Numbered from the stretch's first letter, positions 17,570-27,948 are shown. The stretch is 36,278 nt of DNA from Bacillota bacterium (GCA_027336365.1 DAHWFY010000008.1:1-36278), one strand, 5' to 3'. Numbers and translations are program-made. Notes: generated by a model from the sequence alone, not told the origin.

Positions 17570-19303
17570 TTAAAACATCCCCTTGACAAAGTGATGAATT
17601 TCGATGGGCAGGAACGCTGAACCGTCATATTTGAGAAAACTTGACACTTGCGGGTGTTCCACGCCAAAGTGGGACATCAGATGGCGCAATTGCCCAGTGG
17701 CATTGTTCTCCACAACGACCACACGCTCGGCATCGGCTAGCGATTGCTGTAGGGTCTGCACCGGGAAAGGTAACAGAGTATGCAAGTGAACATGGGCGGC
17801 GGTGATGCCGTCTTCACGAAGACGTTCACAAGCCTCATCGATAGCCCCGATGTTGGCCCCCATGCCTAGGATGGCCACCTGTGGATTGTTGTCTCCAGTT
17901 CGCACCAGACTCCCGGCAAGTTCAACTCCCTCAAGCTTGTGTAGACGTTTGTCCATCATGTTTGTGCGATTGAGAACCGCTTCGTTTGGACGACCATTCT
18001 CAGAATGCTCCACGCCGGTAACCTTGTGAATACCTCCCTGAGTGCCGGGGAATGCTCTGGGCGAAATACCCGTTTCTGTGAGCAGATAGCGCTTGAATTC
18101 CTCACCGTGATCTGGCCGTTCTTTCGCTAGCATGTCCGGTGTTGCGATGCTACCCCGATCTATGATTACCTTTTCTAACTCAAAGGGCTCCGTTGTTTGT
18201 TTACTCAGGGACAACTGTAAATCGGTCAGAACAATGACTGGGCATTGATAATGGTCTGCAAGGTTAAAAGCTTCTCCCATAGAATAGAAGCACTCTTCTG
18301 GGGTGGCTGGGAATAAAACGATTTTAGGGATTTCACCATGGGTGCCAAACATTCCAGCAAACAGGTCTGATTGTTCCTGTTTTGTAGGAAGTCCAGTGGA
18401 CGGCCCACCCCGTTGGGTATCAATAATGACTGCAGGGGTTTCCGTCATCCCCGCCAAGCCTATGGCCTCCATCATCAAGGCCAATCCCGGTCCGGACGTG
18501 GCGGTAAAGGCACGTGCGCCACCGTAGGCAGCCCCAATTGTCATGTTCATAGCGGCAATTTCATCCTCTGTCTGTACAACTACGCCGCCCACTTTGGGGA
18601 ATTTCTTAATCAGATACTCCATCACATCCGATGCTGGTGTGATGGGGTATGCGGGCATCACGCGAGCCCCAGCCGCCAGAGCACCCAAAGCCAAAGCGTC
18701 GTTACCCATCATAAACAGGCGATGAGTTCCATCGGCCGATTTCAGTGCAAAACTGGGATCGGCTCCACCCGCTTCTTTGATGAATTCATATCCCCGTCGA
18801 ATAGCCTCAGTGTTTTGATCTACAACTTTCTGGCCTTTGCGGTGGAACCGTTCCTCGGCAACTTCGGTAAAAGTTTCAATGGGCAGTCCCAATACGGCTG
18901 CAGATGCCCCCAGGGACACCATGTTTTTCATGATGGCCGAACCGCACTCTTCCGCAATGCTGGTGAGAGGGACCGCAAACAGTCGCACGTGATCCGGTGC
19001 CGTCGGATTGAATTTTTCATCCGCAATGACGATGCCATTTGTGCGGACCTCGCCAGCCTCCAAGTCGATGGTGTCCTGGTCAAAGGCTAGGAGCACGTCC
19101 GTGTAATCGGTGCTGGTTCGGTATTGTTTCAGGCTGACCCGTACTTTATCATTGGAGTGGCCTCCTTTAATACGGGATGAAAATTGACGGAAAGAGTACA
19201 CATAATACCCGCGTCGGTTGAGTGCGACAGCGAACGTTTCACCCGTACTTTCCACGCCTTCGCCTTGCTGTCCGCCAACCTTCCACGAAAGTTGCTCTAG
19301 CAT
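17570..19303 (-). CDS. korA: 2-oxoacid:ferredoxin oxidoreductase, alpha(gamma-fused) subunit (KorA-like), paralog 1
   Basis: SWKVGGQQGEGVESTGETFAVALNRRGYYVYSFRQFSSRIKGGHSNDKVR...AYPITPASDVMEYL...VVVQTEDEIAAMNMTIGAAYGGARAFTATSGPGLALM. Confidence 0.93.
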   Translation of the reverse strand: MLEQLSWKVGGQQGEGVESTGETFAVALNRRGYYVYSFRQFSSRIKGGHSNDKVRVSLKQYRTSTDYTDVLLAFDQDTIDLEAGEVRTNGIVIADEKFNPTAPDHVRLFAVPLTSIAEECGSAIMKNMVSLGASAAVLGLPIETFTEVAEERFHRKGQKVVDQNTEAIRRGYEFIKEAGGADPSFALKSADGTHRLFMMGNDALALGALAAGARVMPAYPITPASDVMEYLIKKFPKVGGVVVQTEDEIAAMNMTIGAAYGGARAFTATSGPGLALMMEAIGLAGMTETPAVIIDTQRGGPSTGLPTKQEQSDLFAGMFGTHGEIPKIVLFPATPEECFYSMGEAFNLADHYQCPVIVLTDLQLSLSKQTTEPFELEKVIIDRGSIATPDMLAKERPDHGEEFKRYLLTETGISPRAFPGTQGGIHKVTGVEHSENGRPNEAVLNRTNMMDKRLHKLEGVELAGSLVRTGDNNPQVAILGMGANIGAIDEACERLREDGITAAHVHLHTLLPFPVQTLQQSLADAERVVVVENNATGQLRHLMSHFGVEHPQVSSFLKYDGSAFLPIEIHHFVKGMF

Positions 19304-19601
19304 GCCTTTTCCACTCCTCTGTCAGCACCCTGCCTCTCCACTCCCACATGGTCCCGAAACGTATCGGAACAGCGCGCATTGCGGCAGCGTGTGAACGGTT
19401 TGAATCCTCCATGGACAAAAAAACCCAGGGGGGCAAAACAAAACCCGGTGAAGCCTTGGTCAACCCACCGTGGTCAATTATACTGTACCTGTCGGAGCAA
19501 TGAAACTTCGGATCGACAAATTCTTTAAATTGCATCCGAACAAAGCCAGAGGACGACAAGACTCATAAGAGTACCAGCGCTTGGTCTATTTAAACCCCCT
19601 C

Positions 19602-20057
19602 ATGGAGTTGATGTTGATGTTTATGACTGACAACCTGCGTTCCGAAGTGAGACGCTCTTTGATGGCTATGCAGGTCCGGTTGGACTGGCTCAAGAGGCTT
19701 GCTGCGCGTACGGATGCCTGGTGGAAAGACGACACTACCTGCTGGGCTGCGGAGCGTGCTTTACACGTGTGCCTCGAGTGTGCGACGGACGCGGCCAGTA
19801 CTCTGATTGTCGGATTGGTGATGCGGGATCCGGGAAGTTATGAAGACATTTTTCGCATTATGGCGGAGGAATCCGTGGTACCCAGGGAATGGTTCGAAAA
19901 CTTCACCAGTGCTTTGAAACTGCGTGATGGCCTTATCCACAAGTATGATCAGATCACTGCCGATGAGGTGCACATTGGTGTTCAGGACTATCCCGGTCTC
20001 TTACAAGATTTTGTCCGTTTTATGGAGATATATTTGCAAAAATCCCCTATTACTTAG
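19602..20057 (+). CDS. yutE: HepT-like/DUF86 protein (YutE-like)
   Basis: AAERALHVCLECATDAASTLI...FTSALKLRDGLIHKYDQI; RX4HXY motif R-DGLI-H-K-Y of HepT-like RNase/AMPylation-target proteins. Several possible ATG starts (19602-19623). Confidence 0.8.
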   Translation: MELMLMFMTDNLRSEVRRSLMAMQVRLDWLKRLAARTDAWWKDDTTCWAAERALHVCLECATDAASTLIVGLVMRDPGSYEDIFRIMAEESVVPREWFENFTSALKLRDGLIHKYDQITADEVHIGVQDYPGLLQDFVRFMEIYLQKSPIT

Positions 20058-20854
20058 CGAGGCAAATGTACACTAATATGTCGACGAACACCAAACTTCC
20101 AGGCAATTTCATCCGAGGGTAAGAGGATGTCAATGTGTTTGCCCTTGATGGCGAATCCTGTATCTTCGGCAATTCGCCAACCGATTCCTTCAATGTAAAT
20201 TCGTGTGCCAATGGGGATAATCCGAGGATCCACGGCCACCGTTCGGCTTACGGTGGCTTTGGTACCACTGGCCGTAATACCAAATCCAGGGGTACCCGGA
20301 GATTTGCCAGTGGAGTTTTTGGTCAAGGCGTAAGCCGTTAAAGTGAAATCCTTCAACACCTCATCGGGCAATCCCCTGCGGGGTGTTTTTTTACGCCCAC
20401 TGGAAGAGGGCTGTTTCAATTCATAGACGCGATTGTTTACTGTCTTCTGTGAAGCCATCCATGTCTCATCCCTTCGCAAAGGGGTGTTGGCAATTGGAAC
20501 GTTCTTGACGGTTCCTACTGTTTCAAAACAGATTGGAACGCTGTTATACTGTTCTACGACATTTTTGAATAGAGCCTTTTTCTGTACGCTAAGCGGAATT
20601 ACAGAGAACTTATTTGCAAAAGTTTGACGGCTGTCATAGTCAATATATTGAGACTGTGCTACACTAACGTCAAACGAATATTCTAGTGGCTGTAATCCCC
20701 GTGTGTGACTTGAGGTAAGCCCGTTTGCCGCTGGCAAGCAGGTCAAACCCAAGAGACTTGTCCCTATCCATCGGATCCATGTTTGCATGAATTCAACTTT
20801 CCCCGCTTCGGTTGAATTTATGCTGTGTGGGGACACACGGGGTTTGTGGTCCAT
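20054..20854 (-). CDS. 3D-domain secreted protein (YuiC/YocH-type)
   Basis: C-terminal FTLTAYALTKNSTGKSPGTPGFGITASGTKATVSRTVAVDPRIIPIGTRIYIEGIGWRIAEDTGFAIKGKHIDILLP: 3D (Asp-Asp-Asp) domain. Confidence 0.87.
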   Translation of the reverse strand: MDHKPRVSPHSINSTEAGKVEFMQTWIRWIGTSLLGLTCLPAANGLTSSHTRGLQPLEYSFDVSVAQSQYIDYDSRQTFANKFSVIPLSVQKKALFKNVVEQYNSVPICFETVGTVKNVPIANTPLRRDETWMASQKTVNNRVYELKQPSSSGRKKTPRRGLPDEVLKDFTLTAYALTKNSTGKSPGTPGFGITASGTKATVSRTVAVDPRIIPIGTRIYIEGIGWRIAEDTGFAIKGKHIDILLPSDEIAWKFGVRRHISVHLPR

Positions 20855-20869
20855 TAGGGAGGATGAGTC

Positions 20870-22636
20870 ATGTCAGGAGATATTGGTTGGAAGGTGGGCG
20901 GCAGGCAGGGAGAGGGCATTGACAGCACCGGGGACATTTATGCTGTAGCCTTGCATCGCATGGGATACTACGTATTCACATATCGCCACTTCATGTCTTT
21001 GATTAAAGGCGGACACACCAATTACAAGGTGCGCAGTTCTGACCAGGTTTTGCGCCATCACGGAGACTTGGTGCATGTCTTGGTGGCCTTTGACCAGACC
21101 ACCATCACTCATAATTGGCATGAGTTGGCCGACGGGGCAGTGGTGATTTATGACACGGCCGCCTTCAAGGCAAAGGCACCTGATGATAGAAATATCAATT
21201 TGTGTGGAGTACCTCTCACCGAATTGGCCAAAAATGCTGGAAGTTCCATTATGAAAAACATGGTTGCCATCGGTGCCAGTATTTGCATTCACGAGTTGGA
21301 ACTGGAATCCCTGCGGCCGGTGGTGGAAGATAAGTTTGGCAAGAAAGGTCCGACGGTGGTGGAACAAAACATGGAGGCTCTGCATCAGGGGTACGTGTAC
21401 TTCAATGAGCATTTTTCTGCTCGTTTTCCGTTGCCACCGATTAAAAAATCCACTCACTCATTACCGTCAGCGCGACTATACGCCTCCGGTAACCAAGCGG
21501 TGGGGTTTGGTGCTTTGGCAGGAGGTTGTCGCTTTCTGTCTGCTTATCCCATTACCCCAGCGACGGAAATCATGTACTGGGCGTTGGCACAGTTTCCTCG
21601 TTACGGAGGAGTCGTGGTGCAGGCCGAAGATGAGATTGCCGCGATGAACATGGCCATTGGTGCAAATTTCGCTGGGGTAAGAGCCATGACCTCCACGTCT
21701 GGACCTGGCTTTTCTCTGATGATGGAAGCTTTAGGCTTAGCCGGAATGTCCGAGACCCCTGTGGTTGTTGTGGATGTTCAACGTAGTGGCCCGTCCACAG
21801 GTTTACCTACAAAAACGGAACAGAGTGACTTGAATGAGGCTCTCCATGGAACTCACGGAGAAATTCAAAGAATTGTTTTGACACCACGCACGGTAGAAGA
21901 GTGTTTTTTGCTCACCGCTGAGGCGTTCAATTTGGCAGAACGCTACCAGCTACCGGTCATTGTTTTATCTGACCTGTACATGGGCATGTCTTCTCAAACC
22001 ATTGATGAATTTCCACTGGATAAAATTCATCATGAGCGGGGCAAGTTACTGCAAGAAGTGGATCTGGAGAAGTTTGGGTCATACACATACCAGCGCTACA
22101 ATGCGGATGTGCTTGACGGAATCTCTCCTCGCGCTCTGCCTGGCCAAAAGAACGGTCGATATGTGGCTTTGGGCAATGAGCACAGCGGAGTCGGTCTGGA
22201 GATTGAAGACCTGGCCACTCGGCGGGCCCAGGTGGGGAAGCGCCAACGCAAATTGCTCAACTTTCAACACTTTACGGGGATTCACTTGGACGGGGATGTC
22301 CATTCTCCCTTGGCACTGATTGGTTTCGGCAGTACTTGGGGAGTGATGGAAGAGGCACGAATTGCATTAAACACCAACGGGCTACAGGTAAAACACATCC
22401 ATTTTTCACGAGTGGCTCCTTTTCCGACTGAAGAGTTTAAAGAGGCCATGAAGGGGGTCCAAACGGCTCTGGTGGTGGAACAAAACAGTACCGGGCAGTT
22501 GGCGGACCTGATTCAAAAAGAGGTGGGATTCCACGACCGTTTGGAGCGTTGCCTGCGCTTTGACGGAGACCCCTTTACTTTACAGGAAATCATCACACGC
22601 AGTGAGCAAGTTTTTCCTTTGGGGGTGCATCATTGA
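20870..22636 (+). CDS. korA: 2-oxoacid:ferredoxin oxidoreductase, alpha subunit (KorA-like), paralog 2
   Basis: GWKVGGRQGEGIDSTGDIYAVALHRMGYYVFTYRHFMSLIKGGHTNYKVR...AYPITPATEIMYWAL...VVVQAEDEIAAMNMAIGANFAGVRAMTSTSGPGFSLM. Confidence 0.93.
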   Translation: MSGDIGWKVGGRQGEGIDSTGDIYAVALHRMGYYVFTYRHFMSLIKGGHTNYKVRSSDQVLRHHGDLVHVLVAFDQTTITHNWHELADGAVVIYDTAAFKAKAPDDRNINLCGVPLTELAKNAGSSIMKNMVAIGASICIHELELESLRPVVEDKFGKKGPTVVEQNMEALHQGYVYFNEHFSARFPLPPIKKSTHSLPSARLYASGNQAVGFGALAGGCRFLSAYPITPATEIMYWALAQFPRYGGVVVQAEDEIAAMNMAIGANFAGVRAMTSTSGPGFSLMMEALGLAGMSETPVVVVDVQRSGPSTGLPTKTEQSDLNEALHGTHGEIQRIVLTPRTVEECFLLTAEAFNLAERYQLPVIVLSDLYMGMSSQTIDEFPLDKIHHERGKLLQEVDLEKFGSYTYQRYNADVLDGISPRALPGQKNGRYVALGNEHSGVGLEIEDLATRRAQVGKRQRKLLNFQHFTGIHLDGDVHSPLALIGFGSTWGVMEEARIALNTNGLQVKHIHFSRVAPFPTEEFKEAMKGVQTALVVEQNSTGQLADLIQKEVGFHDRLERCLRFDGDPFTLQEIITRSEQVFPLGVHH

Positions 22637-23499
22637 TGTCAACCATCGCGGATTTTAAAACTGAAAAACCCACTTGGTGTCCGGGTTGTGGGGACTTTGG
22701 GGTATTGAATGCGATGCAAAAGGCCTGCGTCAATCTGGGACTGACACCAGAGAAGGTTGTGGTAGTTTCTGGAATCGGTTGCTCGGGGAAAATGTCGCAA
22801 CACTTCGGTGGATATGGGGTTCATTCTTTACATGGACGGTCTTTGCCTACCGCCCAAGCGGTCAAATTAGCCAATCGAGAGCTAACGGTGTTTGCCGCCG
22901 GAGGGGATGGAGATGGCTATGGAATTGGCATGGGACATTTTATTCATGCCATGAGGCGCAACGTGGATGTGACCTATGTGGTCATGGATAATCACATTTA
23001 TGGATTGACGACGGGTCAGGCATCGCCCACCAGTGACGTAGGACATGAAACAAAAACTTCACCACACGGAACGATTGAACAGCCTATTGTTCCCTTGCAA
23101 CTGGCAATGGCGCAACACTGTGGCTTTGTTGCCCAAGGATTTTCCGGGAACATCAAACAACTTGTTTCTCTGATGGAACGAGCAGTAACACATAAAGGTT
23201 TTTCTCTTGTCAATGTCTTCAGTCCCTGCGTAACTTTTAATAAGGTTAACACCTACGAGTTTTACCGGGATCATTTGGTGAATTTGGATGAGGAAGAAAG
23301 CTACAATCCCCAGGACCGTTTGGCAGCCTTGGACCGCGTGGCGGCGGCTAACAATCTGGTCACCGGGGTGATCTACGAAGACTTGGATCGGCCAAGTTTT
23401 GCAGAACAGTTGTATGGTTATCCTGAGCAGCCTTTGACACAAGTCAACCTGGCGCTCAGTGAAGAAAGTTATGAGGAAATTCTTTCTAGTTTCCGATAG
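22636..23499 (+). CDS. korB: 2-oxoacid:ferredoxin oxidoreductase, beta subunit (KorB-like), paralog 2
   Basis: KPTWCPGCGDFGVLNAMQKACVNLG...VSGIGCSGKMSQHFGGYGVHSLHGRSLPTAQAVKLAN...GGDGDGYGIGMGHFIHAMRRN; ATG overlaps the korA stop (TGATG). Confidence 0.92.
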   Translation: MSTIADFKTEKPTWCPGCGDFGVLNAMQKACVNLGLTPEKVVVVSGIGCSGKMSQHFGGYGVHSLHGRSLPTAQAVKLANRELTVFAAGGDGDGYGIGMGHFIHAMRRNVDVTYVVMDNHIYGLTTGQASPTSDVGHETKTSPHGTIEQPIVPLQLAMAQHCGFVAQGFSGNIKQLVSLMERAVTHKGFSLVNVFSPCVTFNKVNTYEFYRDHLVNLDEEESYNPQDRLAALDRVAAANNLVTGVIYEDLDRPSFAEQLYGYPEQPLTQVNLALSEESYEEILSSFR

Positions 23500-23867
23500 G
23501 CCTGGATACTGATGTGAAAGTAGTGTAGGATGGGGTGTCGGCATTTTGAGCTGGCATCCCATTTGTCACCGGATGTAAGCGGAAACATTGTCAGGAGTGT
23601 CTAGATTTCTGAATCTATTACACCGTATGGGAAAATTCACTTGTTATACACGAGGCAAAAAAGTTGCTATACTTTGAGTTGGTCGTGCTTTTGGCGGGCA
23701 GCGGCCACAGTTTTACAATTATCAACTTTTAAGGTAAATGAGTCGCAATATTTCTGATTTGTGACTAACGTTGTTTCTCTTGGAACCCTGGAAAGGGCCG
23801 AAGTGTATTCCCAGAAACCTGGATTCAGTGGTAGCCAAGGCAAGCGTAGAGTATTCTCGAGCAGAGG

Positions 23868-24854
23868 GTGAAGGAATTGGCAGATGTCCTAGAGGTCAGA
23901 GACTTGACCATCGAGTTTCTGATTGAAGAACGGTATTATCGGGCGGTTCAAGGGGTCAGCTTCGACATTGGCGAGGGCGAGACCTTGGGACTGGTTGGCG
24001 AGTCCGGATGTGGAAAGAGCGTTACGTCACTGGCGGTGATGCGGTTGTTGCCAACCCATACGAAAGTGAGTGGGCAAGTGAAATTTCGCGGACAGGACTT
24101 GTTGAAAGTCGGTGAGCCGCAGATGCGCCAAATCCGTGGCAATGAAATCAGTATGATTTTTCAAGAGCCCATGACCTCGTTGAATCCGGTGCATCGTATT
24201 GGCACTCAGATTTCTGAAAGTCTTATTTTACACCGCAACGTGTCTGCGGCTAAGGCGCGGGCACAGTCCATTGATTTGTTAAAATTGGTTGGCATTCCTA
24301 GAGCAGAGCAAATTGTGGATGAGTATCCGCACCAGTTGTCAGGGGGGATGCGGCAACGGGTCATGATTGCCATGGCAATGGCTTGCCAGCCCTCGGTGCT
24401 CATAGCCGATGAACCCACCACGGCACTGGATGTCACCATTCAGGCACAGATCCTCGACTTGATGCGTCATTTGACCGCTGAAAATCACATGTCCACGTTA
24501 CTCATCACGCATGACTTAGGGGTGGTGGCCGAGATGTGTGACCGGGTGGCAGTCATGTACGCGGGTCAAATTGTGGAGCAAGGACCGGTAAGGGAAATTT
24601 TTCGCCATCCGTCTCATCCTTACACAGTAGGTTTGATGAATTGCATTCCTAAAATTGCAGGAGAGCGTAAGCGTCTGGTCCCTATTGAGGGAAATGTACC
24701 CTCTCTGCAAAATATGGGTGTTGGATGTCGCTTTGCTCCTCGTTGTCCCAAGGCGATGGATGTGTGTCATGAAGAACCTGAAGAGTACAGCGTGGGGACT
24801 GAACACACGTGCCGTTGCTGGTTACACGCTGAGGCGGGGGTGACGAGTCGATGA
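23868..24854 (+). CDS. oppD: oligopeptide ABC transporter ATP-binding protein (OppD-like)
   Basis: GLVGESGCGKSVTSLAVMRLLP...QLSGGMRQRVMIAMAMACQPSVLIADEPTTALDVTIQAQILDLM; C-terminal oligopeptide-type extension. Confidence 0.93.
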   Translation: MKELADVLEVRDLTIEFLIEERYYRAVQGVSFDIGEGETLGLVGESGCGKSVTSLAVMRLLPTHTKVSGQVKFRGQDLLKVGEPQMRQIRGNEISMIFQEPMTSLNPVHRIGTQISESLILHRNVSAAKARAQSIDLLKLVGIPRAEQIVDEYPHQLSGGMRQRVMIAMAMACQPSVLIADEPTTALDVTIQAQILDLMRHLTAENHMSTLLITHDLGVVAEMCDRVAVMYAGQIVEQGPVREIFRHPSHPYTVGLMNCIPKIAGERKRLVPIEGNVPSLQNMGVGCRFAPRCPKAMDVCHEEPEEYSVGTEHTCRCWLHAEAGVTSR

Positions 24855-25816
24855 CAGAGGCCTTGTTACAAGTGGAAGAATTAGTGAAATACTTCCCGAT
24901 TCGCCGGGGGGTACTGCAGCGAACTGTTGGACACGTCAAGGCAGTGGATGGCATATCTTTTGCGGTTAATCAAGGGGAAACCTTGGGAGTTGTGGGGGAG
25001 TCCGGTTGTGGAAAGTCCACGATGGGCAGGAGTGTGTTACGACTGATTGAGCCCACCAAGGGTAAAGTGACGTTTAATGGTAAAAATGTATTGTCATTGA
25101 ATAAACCGGAAATGCGTGCAATGCGTCGGGAAATGCAGATTGTCTTTCAAGACCCGTACGCCTCGTTAAATCCCCGCTATACGATTGGACAAACCCTGTT
25201 GGAACCGATGAAAATCCATAATTTACACAGCCCAGGTGAACGCATGCAAAAGGTTCACAGTTTGTTGGAACGGGTGGGCTTGGCTTCTGAGTACGCGCGT
25301 CGTTTTCCCCATGAGTTTTCTGGGGGTCAGAGGCAGCGTGTGGGCATTGCCCGAGCACTAGCCGTAAATCCCAAACTGGTTATTTTGGATGAACCAGTGG
25401 CAGCCCTGGACGTTTCGGTCCAATCACAGGTATTAAACCTGCTGGAAGACCTGCAGGACGAGTTTCACTTGACTTATGTATTCATTGCCCATGATTTGAG
25501 CGTTGTTCGTCACATTAGTGACCGAGTCATGGTGCTTTACTTAGGCCGCATGGCCGAGGTTGCCGATTCGGAAGAATTGTTTACCAATCCTTTGCATCCT
25601 TATACGAAGGCATTGTTATCTGCCATCCCCGTGCCAGACCCGGATGCCAAACGAGAACGCATTATCTTGCAAGGTGATTTACCCAGTCCTGCCAATCCTC
25701 CCTCGGGTTGCCCATTCCATACTCGTTGTCCGGTGGCAGTGGACAAGTGTCGGCAGGAGGTACCTGCTTGGCGGGAGGTCAAGTCGAGTCATCACGTGGC
25801 TTGTCATTTGGTTTAG
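24851..25816 (+). CDS. oppF: oligopeptide ABC transporter ATP-binding protein (OppF-like)
   Basis: GVVGESGCGKSTMGRSVLRLIEPTKG...FSGGQRQRVGIARALAVNPKLVILDEPVAALDVSVQSQVLNLL; ATGA overlap with oppD. Confidence 0.93.
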   Translation: MTEALLQVEELVKYFPIRRGVLQRTVGHVKAVDGISFAVNQGETLGVVGESGCGKSTMGRSVLRLIEPTKGKVTFNGKNVLSLNKPEMRAMRREMQIVFQDPYASLNPRYTIGQTLLEPMKIHNLHSPGERMQKVHSLLERVGLASEYARRFPHEFSGGQRQRVGIARALAVNPKLVILDEPVAALDVSVQSQVLNLLEDLQDEFHLTYVFIAHDLSVVRHISDRVMVLYLGRMAEVADSEELFTNPLHPYTKALLSAIPVPDPDAKRERIILQGDLPSPANPPSGCPFHTRCPVAVDKCRQEVPAWREVKSSHHVACHLV

Positions 25817-25899
25817 GGATTCAGGAACTGTCTACCGAATCATGAGGTTTGGAGACGTATTCAACGACGAATTGGTCGATGGGCCCAGGAGGGAGCTTT

Positions 25900-26811
25900 A
25901 TGTCCTTATCAGAATTAGACATCAAACCGTCTCAACCGTTTGCGCCTACACCGATGGTTGCGAAAAAGCAGCAATTAAAGTCACTGCGAGAATTTCCGAT
26001 GTTGTATTTAGGTGGATTTATTGTGTTGGTACTGATTGTGGTAGCAATATTTGCTCCTGTGTTGGCGCCACATAATCCGGATGCCGTTTTTCAAAATGGC
26101 CTGAACGCGAATGGAACACCGATTGCTCCTAACTGGGAATTTCCCCTTGGAACCGATAGTAACGGGAGAGACATTTTGTCAAGGGTTATCTTCGGCAGCC
26201 GGGTTTCTTTGACAGTGGGTGTTGTGTCTACTTTGATTAACCTGTTTATCGGTGTCGTGGTCGGCTTGGTTTCTGGGTATTTCGGCAAGTGGGTGGATAC
26301 TGTTCTGATGCGAGCGGTGGACACTATTTTGGCCTTTCCTTTCTTGCTGTTTGCTATGGCACTGGTTGCGGTTTTGGGACCTAGCCTGTGGAACGTACTG
26401 TTTGCCATTGGTATTTTGGGCTGGGGAACGATGGCTCGGGTGGTGCGTGGACAGGTGTTGTCTTTAAAAGAGTTTGACTACGTGCAGGCAGAGCGGGCTC
26501 TGGGAGCTTCTCACGGGCGCATCATGTTTCGCATCATTTTGCCTAACGTCATTGGTCCGGTGATTGTTTTGGCCACTTTAAATGTCGGCATGAACATGTT
26601 GACTGAGGCTGGATTGAGCTTCTTGGGAATTGGCATTCAGCCACCTCAAGCCAGTTGGGGGAACATGATTCAGCAGGGGATGAACACGTATGCTTTTGCT
26701 CCATGGACTCTGTGGTTTCCCGGACTGGCCTTGGTGATAGCGGTTCTCGGGTTCAATATGATGGGAGACGGGCTGAGGGATTTGCTGGATCCTCACAATG
26801 CTACTCGCTGA
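25900..26811 (+). CDS. oppC: oligopeptide ABC transporter permease (OppC-like)
   Basis: APVLAPHNPDAVFQNGLNANGTPIAPNWEFPLGTDSNGRDILSRVIFGSRVSLTVG...AERALGASHGRIMFRIILPN; RBS aggaggg before ATG 25900. Confidence 0.92.
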   Translation: MSLSELDIKPSQPFAPTPMVAKKQQLKSLREFPMLYLGGFIVLVLIVVAIFAPVLAPHNPDAVFQNGLNANGTPIAPNWEFPLGTDSNGRDILSRVIFGSRVSLTVGVVSTLINLFIGVVVGLVSGYFGKWVDTVLMRAVDTILAFPFLLFAMALVAVLGPSLWNVLFAIGILGWGTMARVVRGQVLSLKEFDYVQAERALGASHGRIMFRIILPNVIGPVIVLATLNVGMNMLTEAGLSFLGIGIQPPQASWGNMIQQGMNTYAFAPWTLWFPGLALVIAVLGFNMMGDGLRDLLDPHNATR

Positions 26812-26887
26812 TCAAAAGCAACTGAACTGTCACGTTTTTACTATTTATTTTATTGTCGTCATTTGAACGGTGCAGGAGGGACAAGCC

Positions 26888-27808
26888 GTGTACGCATATC
26901 TGATTCGACGTATTTCCGGGGCCGTTGTAGTATTGCTTGGGATTTCCATCATAACCTTTTTGCTCGTCTATGCCGTTCCAGCGGACCCAGCGCGAATGAT
27001 TGTGGGCCCCAAGGCACCGGCCGCAGTGGTGGCCGCGGTGAGGGCCCAATTGGGGCTGAACCTGCCTTTGCCTGTGCAGTACATTCACTACATGGATCGG
27101 TTATTTCATGGAGATCTGGGAACCTCGTATATCTATAGTCTACCCGTTGCGAAAATGATTTTGCAGCGAATTGGTCCCACCGCATGGCTGGCTTTGTGGT
27201 GTTGGGTGGCTGAACTTGTAATTGGAATTCCATTAGGAATTTACACTGCGCGTCATGCTCGCCACAAGAGAGACTATATCGTCAGTGCTGTGGCTTTAGT
27301 CGGAATTTCCTTGCCGGTGTTTTGGCTGGGACTGGTGCTGTTGTATTGGTTCGGTTTCGAAATTCCCATCCTGCCCTTGGGCGGGTCTGGCGGCATTCAG
27401 TATGTGATTTTACCCGCCATCACTTATGGGATTACCGGGGCAGCCTACTATACTCGGTTGCTTAAGTCGTCCATGCTGGAAGTTATGGGTCAAGATTACG
27501 TGCGTACGGCCAGGGCCAAGGGAGCATCAGAACGACGTGTCACTTGGCGACACGTGGTGCGCAACGCCTTATTGCCGGTGGTTACGTTTGGGGGCATCGA
27601 TATTGGCTATCTACTGACCGGTGTGGTCTTGATTGAGGCAACATTTAATTGGAATGGTCTGGGCATGTTGGCTTACACAGCGATTCAAAACGATGATGTA
27701 CCGGTCATCATGGGTACGGTCATGTTGATTGCCGTCGGTGTGGTGCTGTTCACCTTGTTGGTGGATATCATCTATGCTGCGATAGACCCGAGAATTCGCT
27801 ACGAGTAA
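26888..27808 (+). CDS. oppB: oligopeptide ABC transporter permease (OppB-like)
   Basis: YLIRRISGAVVVLLGISIITFLLVYAVPADPARMI...DYVRTARAKGASERRVTWRHVVRNALLPVVT; GTG at 26888 after ggaggg. Confidence 0.92.
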   Translation: MYAYLIRRISGAVVVLLGISIITFLLVYAVPADPARMIVGPKAPAAVVAAVRAQLGLNLPLPVQYIHYMDRLFHGDLGTSYIYSLPVAKMILQRIGPTAWLALWCWVAELVIGIPLGIYTARHARHKRDYIVSAVALVGISLPVFWLGLVLLYWFGFEIPILPLGGSGGIQYVILPAITYGITGAAYYTRLLKSSMLEVMGQDYVRTARAKGASERRVTWRHVVRNALLPVVTFGGIDIGYLLTGVVLIEATFNWNGLGMLAYTAIQNDDVPVIMGTVMLIAVGVVLFTLLVDIIYAAIDPRIRYE

Positions 27809-27948
27809 GTTTTCAATCTTGACTTTTCATTTGCAAGAATACTTGCGGTTCTTTTGTGGAGAGAATATAATTCAGAAAGTCTAAAAGAAAGTTAGACATA
27901 CTCAATCTTGGTTGGATTGAGAAGATTGAAAAAAGGGGGAATATATGC

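Noticed and set aside
18371-19090. 239-aa plus-strand ORF inside korA1
   Set aside because: Antisense shadow ORF of a strong CDS; Cys/His/Arg-rich composition with no recognisable domain.
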